Assembly: GCA_009697105.1 (NCBI GenBank)
Contig: SIAQ01000056.1
Coordinates: 1 to 32,726 of the forward strand
Length of the DNA stretch: 32,726 nucleotides
From: Gemmataceae bacterium
GTDB lineage: Bacteria; Planctomycetota; Planctomycetia; Gemmatales; Gemmataceae
Direction of reading: 5' to 3'
Shown here: in pieces, positions 13,894 to 22,584 of the stretch
Numbering within the stretch: position 1 is the first letter of the stretch
How the letters are laid out: each line of letters opens with the position of its first letter
The notes under the pieces: generated by a model
Databases searched by the model: none
Seen by the model: the letters and a program-made list of their open reading frames with translations, nothing else
Told to the model about the DNA's origin: nothing
Made by a program: the position numbers and the translations under genes

Positions 13894-16800
13894 ATGCGAA
13901 ACCTCGGCTGTCTCCTCGCGTTGCTCCTGACCTCCGTGGCCAGTGCCCAGGGAAATTTGCTGCGCAATGGCGACTTTCAGGACGATTGGCTTACCCACCT
14001 GCCCGAATTGAAGAACCATCACTGGAACTACACCACGGAAGTGTACAATCGCCGCGACTATAATCCGGACGGCTGGCGGCTGCGAGGCAAATGGGAATGG
14101 CGCGACGCCGACAAGCCGCGCGGGCAACGACTGCTGGTTCTCAAATCGCCCTCGAGCGTGGTGCAATCGATCAACTGGGTCACGATCCACAATCCCGCCA
14201 AACTCGTCGGTTGGCCTGACGCGGGCGGCTATCCCCTTGAAGAAGCGGTGCGTTCCAAAAGCCCGCTCACGCTGGTCCGCGACCTCACGTTCCGCGTTCG
14301 GCTCGCAGGCAAGGATGTGCCCAAAGACGCCGTCACGCTGACCGTCGCCTGGCAGGGCGCTGGGGCGTTGGCCAAAGTTGCCGGCGCCAGTGTCACGATC
14401 CCCGACGGGACCTATGCGGAAAAGACTGTCGAGGTGAAACTGCCCGCGGCCACCTGGCTCGAGGCTGCCAAGAAGGACAAGGACTTCGACGCCCAAGGCG
14501 CGCTGCTCCCGATGATGGTGACCTGTGAAATCGTCTATGCCGACAAGAATACAGGCTCCGTGAACGTTCTCGAAGCGTCGCTCATCGAATCGGGGCCCTC
14601 CACCCCGAATCTCCTACCTCACGGCGGCTTTGAACCCGATGGCCAGGCCTATCCCAAAGGTTGGTCCAAGGCACAACGCTTTCGCTATTTTCCGCCCGGC
14701 ATCTATTACATCTTCAACACCTGGCACAACAGCAACTCCGACAATCGCGGCAGCATTTTGCGTGATCACCTCGTTCCCCACTCCGGCCAAGCGTCGTTGC
14801 AGATGCTCGTGCCGACCGGCGATGAGGTGTGCGTCGTCAGCGATCCGATTAAGCTGGCACAGGCCACGTCGAAGGTTCTCGAAGTGCGGGCCTGGATCAA
14901 GACCCATCAGCTCTGCATGATGCAAATCGATGCCGAGGACGAAAACGGCAAGCGTATCAACGGCTACAACTTCATCCACAAGAATCCGCTCTCGATCGGG
15001 ACCAACGATTGGCGGCAGGTCCGTGTCGTGTTTCGACCGACGGTCCCGCTCAAATCGATGCGGCTAAAACTCTGCGCCCGCGGTATGAACGGTTACACGC
15101 TAAGCGGCACGGGCCATCAGCCGCAACAAAACGCAACTGGCGTCATCTGGTGGGACGATGTCGAGGTCTTCGAGCCGGAGAGCACGCCGGCGGAGTTGCA
15201 GGCACGCGGCGTGCCGATTCCGCCACCGTCGTCCAAGGCAGCGCTGCCCCATCTCGCCAAACTCGATCTCGGCGAACAGAGTTTGGGGCGCAATGACGTG
15301 ACGGCAGAGATCGTCAATCCGGGGCCGGCTGGATCGTACTCCTTGCAGATGAGTTGGGATGGCGTGGAAGACGCATCGCCCATGGTTAGCAGTCCCGTTC
15401 AAGTCGCCACGGGCAAGCGCGTCGCCGTGCGTGTCCCCTATTTGCTCGATCGAGGGCAGGCGTATAAGGAGAGGAAGTTCACATTGACGCTATCGGACGG
15501 CAAGAGTAAGGCCATCGCTTCAAGTCAACACGCCGTGGCCGCCTGGACGACTCCGTTCGATTTGGAATTGGGTTCGCTCTACCTGCAACCCGAGCAGAAG
15601 CAGTTCGTGCGCGTCAACCTCGGCCTCAGTCATGCCGAGTTGTCGCGTGTGAAAGAGTTGCGCCTTGAAGTTGTTCGTCAAGGCACGGGGCAGGTGCTCA
15701 AGACCTGGTCTTTGCCCGCGACGCCGACGGCGATTCAGCAACAGCGTGAAAAGATTCCGGTCGGCATGCTCGATGATTTCCGCAATCTGCTGGTGACCGA
15801 TCTCGACGTGTCGTTCCTGCCGCTCCAGCCGTTCAACGATCCGCAACGCAACTGGCTGCTGCGTGCATCGACGATCGACATGGCCGGCAAATCGGCGTGG
15901 ACCATGGACTCACCGCCATTCTGCCGACTCGCTCACGACGGCCCGCAGCCACCGATCCAAACGGTGCGTATCAATGACCAGGGCGACTTCCTCGTCAACG
16001 AAAAGCCGTGGATGCCTTGGGGCGTCACCTATGGTCACAATCCCGTATACGACGGGCCGGCTGAGTCCGCTAAGGTTTACGATCTCGCGAACTTGTCACC
16101 GTGGGGCCTTTACGATCGACATGGCGGCAATCTGTCGAACCGCTCACTTTGGGACCTCAACTGCATTCGTTATGTGGAGACCGGCAAAGCTCCTACCCAG
16201 CTCCAGCTCGAAGCGCTTTGGAAGCAAGGACTCTACGCCTCGACGGTGTTCCTGCCGCATCAACGCAAACTTTGGCCAGACGACGCACTCAAATTCTGGA
16301 AAACCGCGCCGATGGTCGCCTCCGTCTCGCGCGGACCCGAAGAAGCATTCGGGTATTACGCCGCCATGAGCAAAAAGGAACTCGACGACCTCAAGGCCGA
16401 TGTCGATCATCTGCGTCAGGTCACCGGCAAACCGGTCATGACGGGCCACGGCGGCTATTGGACTCGCCTCGAATTCGAGCGGGCGCCCTTCTTCGACATC
16501 TACGATCCCGAAACCGAACCCTGGTATCCCGCGCCCGTTCATACCGATCTCAAACCGCTCATCGATGGCAAAAAGAAAGTCGCTTGGCTCAGGCCACAAA
16601 TGTACGAAAGCGTCCCTTATGAACGCTGGCGCTATCACGTCTTCGTCGAGCTGATACGCGGCGCGCGCGGCTGGCAGCTGGCGCATGGGCCTGGCGATCC
16701 GTCCACGTTTCGCGGCCTACACGCCGAGCTGCGCCACGTTCAATCCGCCATCTACTCGCACGAAAAACCGCCGACGGTTTCGATCGAACCGGCGATCGAG

Positions 16801-17703
16801 CATTTCGTTCGCAAAGCGGGCAAGAAGACGATCATCGTTGCTGCGACGACGCATGGCCTCCACTTCGGCAACTGGCGAACGAGCGCGGAGAAGTCGCCGC
16901 AAGGCCTCGCTCGTGTCACCGCCGACCCGCACATCTTCCGCGACGAATCGGACGGCTATCACGCCATCGGCGAACCGGCGTCACTCAGTCTTTGTCCGCA
17001 CGGCATTCAGTATCTGGCGGACCCGAAGAAATGGCCCGCAGGCAGCAAACTCGTCACCTGGGTGAAGCTCGATCCGAAGACGCCGCCCAAGAACCTCGTC
17101 GCGCTCGTCAAGGCGGATGGCCGATGGACCCACGCCGCCTCGTGGGGCAAGTTCGATGTCGAGGCGATTCGAGCCGACAACGACACGGCGTTCTGGTTCC
17201 TGCGCACCTACTATCGGCACGCGCGCGGCTTCCTCGGCTGGGGCAACAAGGTCGCGCCGTATGCCCTCGAATACCTACCGGCCAAGACGACCAACATGGG
17301 CGACCTGCCTGGCACAGGCGAATGGCTCAAACTCGAAGTGCCATTGGATAAGATCGGCGCGACCGACAAATTGATCGACGGCGCTGGTTTCCTCCACGAC
17401 GGAGGCCGAGCCTGGTGGTCACGCACCGTCCTCGTCACGCCCGACGGCAAAGAGACGATCCTCTTCGGCGATCACGAAGACCGCCCCGCTCCCGAATCGT
17501 TGGCCAAGACCAAGATCACCGTGCAAGGTCTGCGCAAGGGAACCCCGATCCGCGTGCTCTTCGAGGACCGCACGCTCATCGCCGACGATGGCTTCTTCAC
17601 CGACGACTTCACCGGCACCGACCTCTACCAACGCTACGGCGGCGAGCGATCGGGCTACGGCGACGCCCCGGTGGCGCTGCATGTGTATGAGGTAGAACCC
17701 TGA
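13894..17703 (+). CDS. Large secreted glycoside-hydrolase-like protein
   Basis: 1269 residues. A signal peptide ends at about residue 20 (SVASA before QGN). Residues about 22-232 and 238-428 look like two carbohydrate-binding jelly-roll modules: each begins with a NLL-R/P-NGDF or NLLPHGGF start and the second ends with GVIWWDDVEVFEPE. Residues about 440-680 are beta-rich spacers. Residues about 690-1010 resemble a TIM-barrel glycosidase: INDQGDFLVNEKPWMPWGVTYGH, then VSRGPEEAFGYYA, HGGYWTRLEFERAPFFDIYDPETEP and VELIRGARGWQLAHGPGDPS. Residues 1085-1269 form a final beta domain. The likely role is binding and cutting a polysaccharide outside the cell; the GH family and catalytic acids were not determined. 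AAGGG lies 10 bases upstream of ATG 13894. It precedes the NHL gene with palindrome A2 between. Confidence 0.75.
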   Translation: MRNLGCLLALLLTSVASAQGNLLRNGDFQDDWLTHLPELKNHHWNYTTEVYNRRDYNPDGWRLRGKWEWRDADKPRGQRLLVLKSPSSVVQSINWVTIHNPAKLVGWPDAGGYPLEEAVRSKSPLTLVRDLTFRVRLAGKDVPKDAVTLTVAWQGAGALAKVAGASVTIPDGTYAEKTVEVKLPAATWLEAAKKDKDFDAQGALLPMMVTCEIVYADKNTGSVNVLEASLIESGPSTPNLLPHGGFEPDGQAYPKGWSKAQRFRYFPPGIYYIFNTWHNSNSDNRGSILRDHLVPHSGQASLQMLVPTGDEVCVVSDPIKLAQATSKVLEVRAWIKTHQLCMMQIDAEDENGKRINGYNFIHKNPLSIGTNDWRQVRVVFRPTVPLKSMRLKLCARGMNGYTLSGTGHQPQQNATGVIWWDDVEVFEPESTPAELQARGVPIPPPSSKAALPHLAKLDLGEQSLGRNDVTAEIVNPGPAGSYSLQMSWDGVEDASPMVSSPVQVATGKRVAVRVPYLLDRGQAYKERKFTLTLSDGKSKAIASSQHAVAAWTTPFDLELGSLYLQPEQKQFVRVNLGLSHAELSRVKELRLEVVRQGTGQVLKTWSLPATPTAIQQQREKIPVGMLDDFRNLLVTDLDVSFLPLQPFNDPQRNWLLRASTIDMAGKSAWTMDSPPFCRLAHDGPQPPIQTVRINDQGDFLVNEKPWMPWGVTYGHNPVYDGPAESAKVYDLANLSPWGLYDRHGGNLSNRSLWDLNCIRYVETGKAPTQLQLEALWKQGLYASTVFLPHQRKLWPDDALKFWKTAPMVASVSRGPEEAFGYYAAMSKKELDDLKADVDHLRQVTGKPVMTGHGGYWTRLEFERAPFFDIYDPETEPWYPAPVHTDLKPLIDGKKKVAWLRPQMYESVPYERWRYHVFVELIRGARGWQLAHGPGDPSTFRGLHAELRHVQSAIYSHEKPPTVSIEPAIEHFVRKAGKKTIIVAATTHGLHFGNWRTSAEKSPQGLARVTADPHIFRDESDGYHAIGEPASLSLCPHGIQYLADPKKWPAGSKLVTWVKLDPKTPPKNLVALVKADGRWTHAASWGKFDVEAIRADNDTAFWFLRTYYRHARGFLGWGNKVAPYALEYLPAKTTNMGDLPGTGEWLKLEVPLDKIGATDKLIDGAGFLHDGGRAWWSRTVLVTPDGKETILFGDHEDRPAPESLAKTKITVQGLRKGTPIRVLFEDRTLIADDGFFTDDFTGTDLYQRYGGERSGYGDAPVALHVYEVEP

Positions 17704-17743
17704 TCGCCGTAAAGAAAGCCGAAACAACAACCTCCCGATTCCG

Positions 17744-17797
17744 CCGCTTGCGGCTTAGCGCTCGCAAGGCACCGCGCGAGCGCTAAGCCGCAAGCGG
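17744..17797. repeat. Palindromic repeat, family A copy 2
   Basis: Left arm CCGCTTGCGGCTTAGCGCTC from 17744; right arm GAGCGCTAAGCCGCAAGCGG ending at 17797 is a perfect inverted copy. The flanks TCCCGATT and AATCGGGA extend the symmetry beyond the arms. It lies 41 bp after the stop of the large secreted protein and 50 bp before the NHL gene. Confidence 0.9.
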
Positions 17798-17847
17798 AAA
17801 AACCAAATCGGGAAGTCGGGGATTTTTTACAAAGGCCACGCACCACC

Positions 17848-18840
17848 ATGCCAAGTACTACCGCCGGCCCATTCAAATATCGCACCGACGACACATGGGC
17901 GAAATTCCCCGCGAATGGTCCCGACGGCGAGGCCGTCGCCGTTGCCTGCGATTCGCGTGATCGTGTCTATGTCTTTCTGCGTGGACCGCGGCCTGTGCAG
18001 GTATTTTCGCCCGATGGCACGCTCATCGGAACCTGGGGTGCCGATCGTTTCCATCGGCCGCACGGCATCACGCTCGATCGCCACGACAATGTCTATTGCA
18101 CCGACGACATCGGGCACGCCGTCTATCTCTTCGATACCGAAGGCCGATTGCTGCGAACGCTGGGCACGCCTGGCTCGCCATCGGACACGGGAGCGACGAG
18201 CATCGACTACCGCACGATTCGCCACAGCGGTCGGCCGTTCCACTACCCGACGAACCTTGCTATCGCGGAATCGGGCGACATCTTCGTGGCCGACGGCTAT
18301 GGCAACGCCCGCGTGCATCGTTTCGCGGCGGACGGCACGCTGTTGAATTCGTGGGGCGAACCCGGCGACGGTCCCGGCCAGTTCCATGTGCCGCACGGGA
18401 TTGCGATTGACTCGAGCGGCGTCATCCATGTTTGCGATCGCGAGAATAGCCGAATCCAGCGGTTCACGCAGGACGGTCAATACATCGGCTCGTGGACCGA
18501 CCTCGCTCGACCATCGCAGCTTTTCTTTGATCGGTCGAGTCGGGCGTTTATCGCGGAACTCGGATATCGCGCGGGCCGTTGGCCTGGAACCGGCGACGCA
18601 CAACCGGGCGAGACTGGCGGGCGCGTCAGCGTGCTCGATAGCCACGGCGCGTTGCTCGCACGCTGGGGCGGTGGCGCGAACCCGTGCGACGCCGGCGATT
18701 TTTTCGCCCCGCACGGCATATGCGTCGATTCGCACGGCGCCGTCTACGTTACCGAAGTCGCCTGGACCGCCGGTGCGGCCACCGGTCGGGTACCGGGCCA
18801 TTGTCACACGCTGCAGAAATTTGTTCCGGTGACGGCGTGA
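17848..18840 (+). CDS. NHL-repeat beta-propeller protein
   Basis: 330 residues without a signal peptide, so cytosolic. The NHL motif recurs: FHRPHGITLDRHDNVYC, FHYPTNLAIAESGDIFVAD, FHVPHGIAIDSSGVIHVCD and FFAPHGICVDSHGAVYVTE. Each is followed by a VxRF/VQVF strand and a G-x-W end, as expected for a six-bladed propeller. NHL/SMP-30-like proteins bind ligands or hydrolyse lactones; the acidic metal ligands of SMP-30 were not identified here. It is 28 bp from the next start on the same strand, so the two genes very likely form one operon and may act on the same metabolite. The ATG at 17848 has a weak AAAGG 12 bases upstream. Confidence 0.8.
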   Translation: MPSTTAGPFKYRTDDTWAKFPANGPDGEAVAVACDSRDRVYVFLRGPRPVQVFSPDGTLIGTWGADRFHRPHGITLDRHDNVYCTDDIGHAVYLFDTEGRLLRTLGTPGSPSDTGATSIDYRTIRHSGRPFHYPTNLAIAESGDIFVADGYGNARVHRFAADGTLLNSWGEPGDGPGQFHVPHGIAIDSSGVIHVCDRENSRIQRFTQDGQYIGSWTDLARPSQLFFDRSSRAFIAELGYRAGRWPGTGDAQPGETGGRVSVLDSHGALLARWGGGANPCDAGDFFAPHGICVDSHGAVYVTEVAWTAGAATGRVPGHCHTLQKFVPVTA

Positions 18841-18868
18841 TCGTTTTTTGCAAAGGAAGGAAAACTCC

Positions 18869-19906
18869 ATGAACATTCAACCCGATCGTTTGCGATCGCT
18901 GGTAGCATCGATCTTTCGCGCCGCCGGATGCCAACCCGCTGAAGCCCAGCGCGTTGCTCTGCGCTTGACCGAGGCCAACCTCGTCGGGCATGATTCGCAC
19001 GGCGTCATTCGCGTTGCCACCTATGTGCAATGGCTGCGGGCCGGCAAAGTTCTCGCCGATCGCTCGATGCAGATCGTCGTCGAAAACGACGCCATGGCCG
19101 TCGTCGATGGCCAATACGGTTTCGGCCAAACCATCGGCGAGCAGGCGGTTCGGCTCGGCATCGAGAAGTGCGCACGGCACGGCGTCTCCGTGATCGCCCT
19201 GCGCAACTCCGGTCACTTGGGTCGCATCGGCGATTGGCCGCTGATGGCTGCCGAGGCGGGCAAGATGTCGCTGCATTTCGTCAACACGACCGGCGCCGGC
19301 ATTCTCGTCGCGCCGTTCGGTGGCATCAATCGACGGCTGTCAGCGAACCCCATTGCTGCCGGTGTGCCGCTCGCTGGTCGCCGACCGATGTTGCTCGACA
19401 TCTCGACCTGCACGCTCGCCGAAGGCAAGATCCGCGTGGCTCTCAACAAAGGTGTGGCAGTCCCCGAAGAATGCATCATCGATTCGCACGGCCAGCCGAC
19501 GACCGATCCGAAGGTCTTTTACGGTACTCCGCCGGGGGCCATCCTTCCGATCGCCGGGCATAAAGGCTACGGTTTGGCGATGTTGTGCGAGATCATGGCC
19601 GGCGCTCTAACCGGCGGCGGTTGCAGCGATCCCGCCAAGGCAGATCGCGTCATCAACGGCATGCTGTCGATCTATCTCGATCCGTCGTTCTTTCAATCCG
19701 ATGCCGACTTCCAGGCCGACATCGCCCGCTTCATCGCCTGGGTCAAGAGTTCGGAAAAAACCGACCCGAATGGCGACATCCTCATCCCTGGCGACATCGA
19801 AGACCGCACGAAAGACAAACGCCAGCGCGACGGCATCGAACTCGACGCCACCACCTGGGCGCAAATCCAGGGCACCGCACGCAGCCTTGGCTTGAACGTG
19901 GATTAA
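18869..19906 (+). CDS. Malate/L-lactate dehydrogenase family (COG2055) NAD(P)-dependent oxidoreductase
   Basis: 345 residues. Family signatures are present in order: VGHDSHGVIR at 39-48 (catalytic-site His41/His44), RNSGHLGRIGDWPLMA at about 111-126, VAPFGGINRRLSANPIAAGVP (split by position in the middle of the protein), and GHKGYGLAMLCEIMAGALTGGG near 230-250. The family reduces or oxidises 2-hydroxy acids (malate, lactate, ureidoglycolate, 2,3-diketogulonate); the substrate is not predictable here. A GGAAGGA site sits 8 bases before ATG 18869, ruling out the longer start at 18848. It follows the NHL gene by 28 bp; carbohydrate-acid catabolism downstream of the secreted glycosidase-like protein is a reasonable guess. 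Confidence 0.92.
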   Translation: MNIQPDRLRSLVASIFRAAGCQPAEAQRVALRLTEANLVGHDSHGVIRVATYVQWLRAGKVLADRSMQIVVENDAMAVVDGQYGFGQTIGEQAVRLGIEKCARHGVSVIALRNSGHLGRIGDWPLMAAEAGKMSLHFVNTTGAGILVAPFGGINRRLSANPIAAGVPLAGRRPMLLDISTCTLAEGKIRVALNKGVAVPEECIIDSHGQPTTDPKVFYGTPPGAILPIAGHKGYGLAMLCEIMAGALTGGGCSDPAKADRVINGMLSIYLDPSFFQSDADFQADIARFIAWVKSSEKTDPNGDILIPGDIEDRTKDKRQRDGIELDATTWAQIQGTARSLGLNVD

Positions 19907-19921
19907 ATCACACAAAGGCAT

Positions 19922-19980
19922 ATCTCACGCCAAGGCGCAAAGAGTGTTCTCCAATAATTCTTTGAGCCTTGGCGTGAGCT
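19922..19980. repeat. Palindromic repeat, family C-like copy 3
   Basis: Arms TCTCACGCCAAGGCGCAAAG (from 19923) and CTTTGAGCCTTGGCGTGAGCT (to 19980) are imperfect inverted copies with about 13 bp between. It lies 15 bp after the dehydrogenase stop and could act as a transcription end. The sequence differs from copies 1 and 2 but has the same CAC-x-CAAAG/CAGAG layout. Confidence 0.7.
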
Positions 19981-20006
19981 TTGTTTAATTCCGACATAAG
20001 TTTCAG

Positions 20007-20035
20007 TTGAACGATAGAATGATTTCGATTATCAT
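20007..20035 (+). promoter_or_regulatory. Probable sigma-70-type promoter for the DUF1501 gene
   Basis: -35 TTGAAC (20007-20012), a 17-bp spacer and -10 TATCAT (20030-20035, 5 of 6). The start of transcription would be near 20042, about 36 bp before ATG 20078. The repeat C3 just upstream would insulate it from the dehydrogenase gene. Confidence 0.5.
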
Positions 20036-20077
20036 CACACCAAGCAATCCCACCGCACGTTCTCCGGAATATCGATC

Positions 20078-21394
20078 ATGCTCACCATCCCCGGCTCCTC
20101 GAATCGGCTCTGCGATGGCATCTCTCGCCGTGATGTCCTCAAGCTCGGCGCTCTTACCGTCGGCGGGTTGACGCTTGCTGATCTGCTCCGCTTGCGAGCG
20201 AACGGTGCGAATCGGTCCGAGACGCCGCACAAGGCCATCATTATGGTCTACCTCAACGGCGGGCCGAGCCATATGGACATGTACGATCTCAAGCCCGATG
20301 CTCCCGTCGAGTATCGCGGAGAGTTTCGGCCGATCCGCACGAACGTTCCCGGCATCGATATCTGCGAGCATATGCCGATGCAGGCACGCATCGCCGACAA
20401 GTTCTCGATCATCCGCAATATGCGCTTTCTGCAACAAGGCCACACGTCGCCCGAACTTTACACGGGCTACCTGGCGGGCAATCGGCCATCGATCGGTTCG
20501 GTCGTCGCAAAGCTGCGGCGCGATGCGGGCGTCATCGATTCGCTGCCACCGCATGTCTCGATGGGCGACGGCAACCACGTGCCGCGCGCCGGCTTTTTGG
20601 GTCGGGCGTATGAGTCGTACCAGCCTGGCGAACGCGCGAACAACCTGAGCCTGGCCAACGGCGTGACGCGCGAGCAACTCGCCGACCGCCGCACGCTCGT
20701 CAACACTTTCGACACGCTGCGTCGCGATCTCGACTCCGGTCGTGGCAGCTTATCAGCGATGGACGCGTTCAGCGCCCAGGCGTTCGAGATGATCACGAGC
20801 AACCGCGCTCGCGATGCCTTCGACATCACCCGCGAACCGATGCACATTCGCAATCTTTATGGCCACGGCACCGAGTACCTGCAAGCGCGTCGTCTCGTGG
20901 AGGCCGGCGTCCCCGTCGTGACGCTAACGCCGCAGAATCACAACGTGCCGCGCGATTGCAATGGCCAATGGGACCACCACGATCACATCTTCACGTGCCT
21001 GCCCGCGATCCTGCCGCATTACGATCGCTCGATTTATGCCTTGCTGACCGACCTGCACGAGCGCGGCCTGGATCAAGATGTCGCCGTCGTCGTCTGGGGT
21101 GAGATGGGCCGCACGCCGAGAGTCGGCACGCAACGCGGCACCATCGCCGGGCGCGACCATTGGCCGCAGTCCGGCTTCTGCCTGATCGCCGGCGGCGGCC
21201 TCCGCATGGGCCAGATCATCGGCGCCACCGACCCGCGCGGCGAAAACCCGCGCGGCCACGCCTACACCCCGCCGAACGTCCTGGCGACGCTCTACCACGT
21301 CCTCGGCATCGACCCCGCAACCACGATCAACGACCACCAGGGCCGGCCGATCTACCTGCTGGATCATAGGGAGAGGGTGGCGGAGTTGGGGTGA
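20078..21394 (+). CDS. DUF1501 protein, Tat-exported
   Basis: 438 residues. SRRDVLKLG at about 16-24 is a twin-arginine export signal. The DUF1501 pattern follows: MVYLNGGPSHMDMYDLKPD at about 56-74, IPTCEHM-like PGIDICEHMPMQARIADKFSIIR, HTSPELYTGYL, DHHDHIFTCLPAILPHYDRSIYALL and VVVWGEMGRTPRVG. DUF1501 is related to alkaline phosphatase-like hydrolases and often accompanies DUF1549/DUF1553 genes in planctomycetes. Here no partner is adjacent; the nearest are about 3.5 kb downstream on the other strand. The biochemical role is unknown. A consensus-like promoter lies at 20007-20035, so the gene is probably transcribed alone. The start has only a weak GGA upstream. Confidence 0.92.
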   Translation: MLTIPGSSNRLCDGISRRDVLKLGALTVGGLTLADLLRLRANGANRSETPHKAIIMVYLNGGPSHMDMYDLKPDAPVEYRGEFRPIRTNVPGIDICEHMPMQARIADKFSIIRNMRFLQQGHTSPELYTGYLAGNRPSIGSVVAKLRRDAGVIDSLPPHVSMGDGNHVPRAGFLGRAYESYQPGERANNLSLANGVTREQLADRRTLVNTFDTLRRDLDSGRGSLSAMDAFSAQAFEMITSNRARDAFDITREPMHIRNLYGHGTEYLQARRLVEAGVPVVTLTPQNHNVPRDCNGQWDHHDHIFTCLPAILPHYDRSIYALLTDLHERGLDQDVAVVVWGEMGRTPRVGTQRGTIAGRDHWPQSGFCLIAGGGLRMGQIIGATDPRGENPRGHAYTPPNVLATLYHVLGIDPATTINDHQGRPIYLLDHRERVAELG

Positions 21395-21458
21395 GGCATA
21401 TGCCGAGACTGACGCTGCAAGATTCGTAGCCCAATCGCATATTCTGGCTTAGGCAAAC

Positions 21459-21467
21459 TGGTATCAT
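21459..21467 (+). promoter_or_regulatory. Possible extended -10 promoter for the PLD-like gene
   Basis: TGGTATCAT gives an extended -10 (TG-N-TATCAT) 23 bp before ATG 21490. No good -35 hexamer was found at the right distance, so support is limited. Confidence 0.3.
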
Positions 21468-21489
21468 CGAGTTCGCTCGGAGTAACGCC

Positions 21490-22482
21490 ATGTTTATTTC
21501 GTCCAGTGGGCATGAAAAAGCGCTCAGGATTGTCGTTGAAGAAAGCAGTGAGATTTCAGCTGCCGTGGCGTTTTGGGGTCGTGGTGCGGAATTATTGTTG
21601 CGTGCAGAATATCCCCGGAAAATGAACCTGATTTGTAACTTACGCAGTGGCGCAACCAAACCGGATACAATTGCTAACTTATGTAAAACCGATGGCGTCA
21701 ATGTAAGACAACATGACAGATTGCACGCCAAAGTTATTCTGGGACAATCCAGCATGTTGATCGGTTCAGCTAATTTATCCAGCAATGGTATCAATCTGGA
21801 AGGCGAAGAAATCAAGGGATGGGAAGAGGCCGGCATACTTACGAAAGACGCTGTCCAAATGAACGCCGCGAAGGAATGGTTTGCAGCGATGTGGGAATCG
21901 TCGCGAGGAATCTCGGAGGACGATATCGAAATGGCAAGAATCGCTTGGAAACAGCGACGTGCGTCGCGGATCGCTCCACAAGAAAAAACGGCAACGGTCA
22001 GGTTCTCGATTGAGAACCTTGACCCGGCCAGCCTTCGAGATCGTCTTGTCTATTTGGTGATTTATAGAGATTGGTTATCCAAGGAAGCGGTAGAAGCGTA
22101 TCGTTTAGAAAGCAATAAAATCACCGGCAAAGACACATCGTCCGAAGAATATCCACCGATCTACGAGGATTGGCCGGCTATTCCCGAGAATGCAGAACTA
22201 ATCGATCTCTATTTCGGACGGCGTGGCGCATTGAATTGCTACGGAATCTTCAAGCGGGCCTGGGAGCTTAAATTCAAATACCGCAATGGCAAACCGGGCC
22301 ACATTGTGGTTTGCGAAAAAAAAGAAACGCTACTCGGATCTTCCTTCGGAAATGGCGACGCAACGGCACTCGCAAAGTACTTCAAGCCTCATATCAACGC
22401 CATTTGGACGAATGCCAAGGCTGAGGGGAGTAGCGACGGAAAGATCATTAGTCTCGCTGATGCGCTAGACATTTGTGGTTAG
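21490..22482 (+). CDS. Phospholipase D-fold protein, possible nuclease
   Basis: 330 residues, probably cytosolic. A single PLD-type motif is at 79-98: H79-A-K81, four residues, Q86, then GSANLSSNG (92-100). This is HxKx4Dx6GSxN with Gln instead of the Asp. Upstream, FISSSGHEKALRIVVEESSEISAAVAFWG (about 2-30) is the usual start of small PLD nuclease domains that dimerise to bring two motifs together. The rest (about 120-330) is of unknown family. Such proteins occur in restriction and anti-phage systems and include restriction endonucleases of the BfiI type, but a function is not shown. GGAG lies 9 bases upstream of ATG 21490. Codon use and base composition are clearly richer in A and T than in the neighbours, suggesting transfer. 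It converges on the HTH gene with a gap of about 100 bp. Confidence 0.75.
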   Translation: MFISSSGHEKALRIVVEESSEISAAVAFWGRGAELLLRAEYPRKMNLICNLRSGATKPDTIANLCKTDGVNVRQHDRLHAKVILGQSSMLIGSANLSSNGINLEGEEIKGWEEAGILTKDAVQMNAAKEWFAAMWESSRGISEDDIEMARIAWKQRRASRIAPQEKTATVRFSIENLDPASLRDRLVYLVIYRDWLSKEAVEAYRLESNKITGKDTSSEEYPPIYEDWPAIPENAELIDLYFGRRGALNCYGIFKRAWELKFKYRNGKPGHIVVCEKKETLLGSSFGNGDATALAKYFKPHINAIWTNAKAEGSSDGKIISLADALDICG

Positions 22483-22584
22483 CAAGGCGATTGATGTTTT
22501 TGCGTGTAGCTTGAATAGAAGTGGCAAAGGAACGAAGAATAAGGTACTCACACCAAGATCTAATCGCCTTATGCAACATGTTTT

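Noticed and set aside
13831..14496. Minus-strand open reading of 221 codons
   Set aside because: It overlaps the signal peptide and first domain of the large secreted protein on the plus strand; no binding site or family seen.
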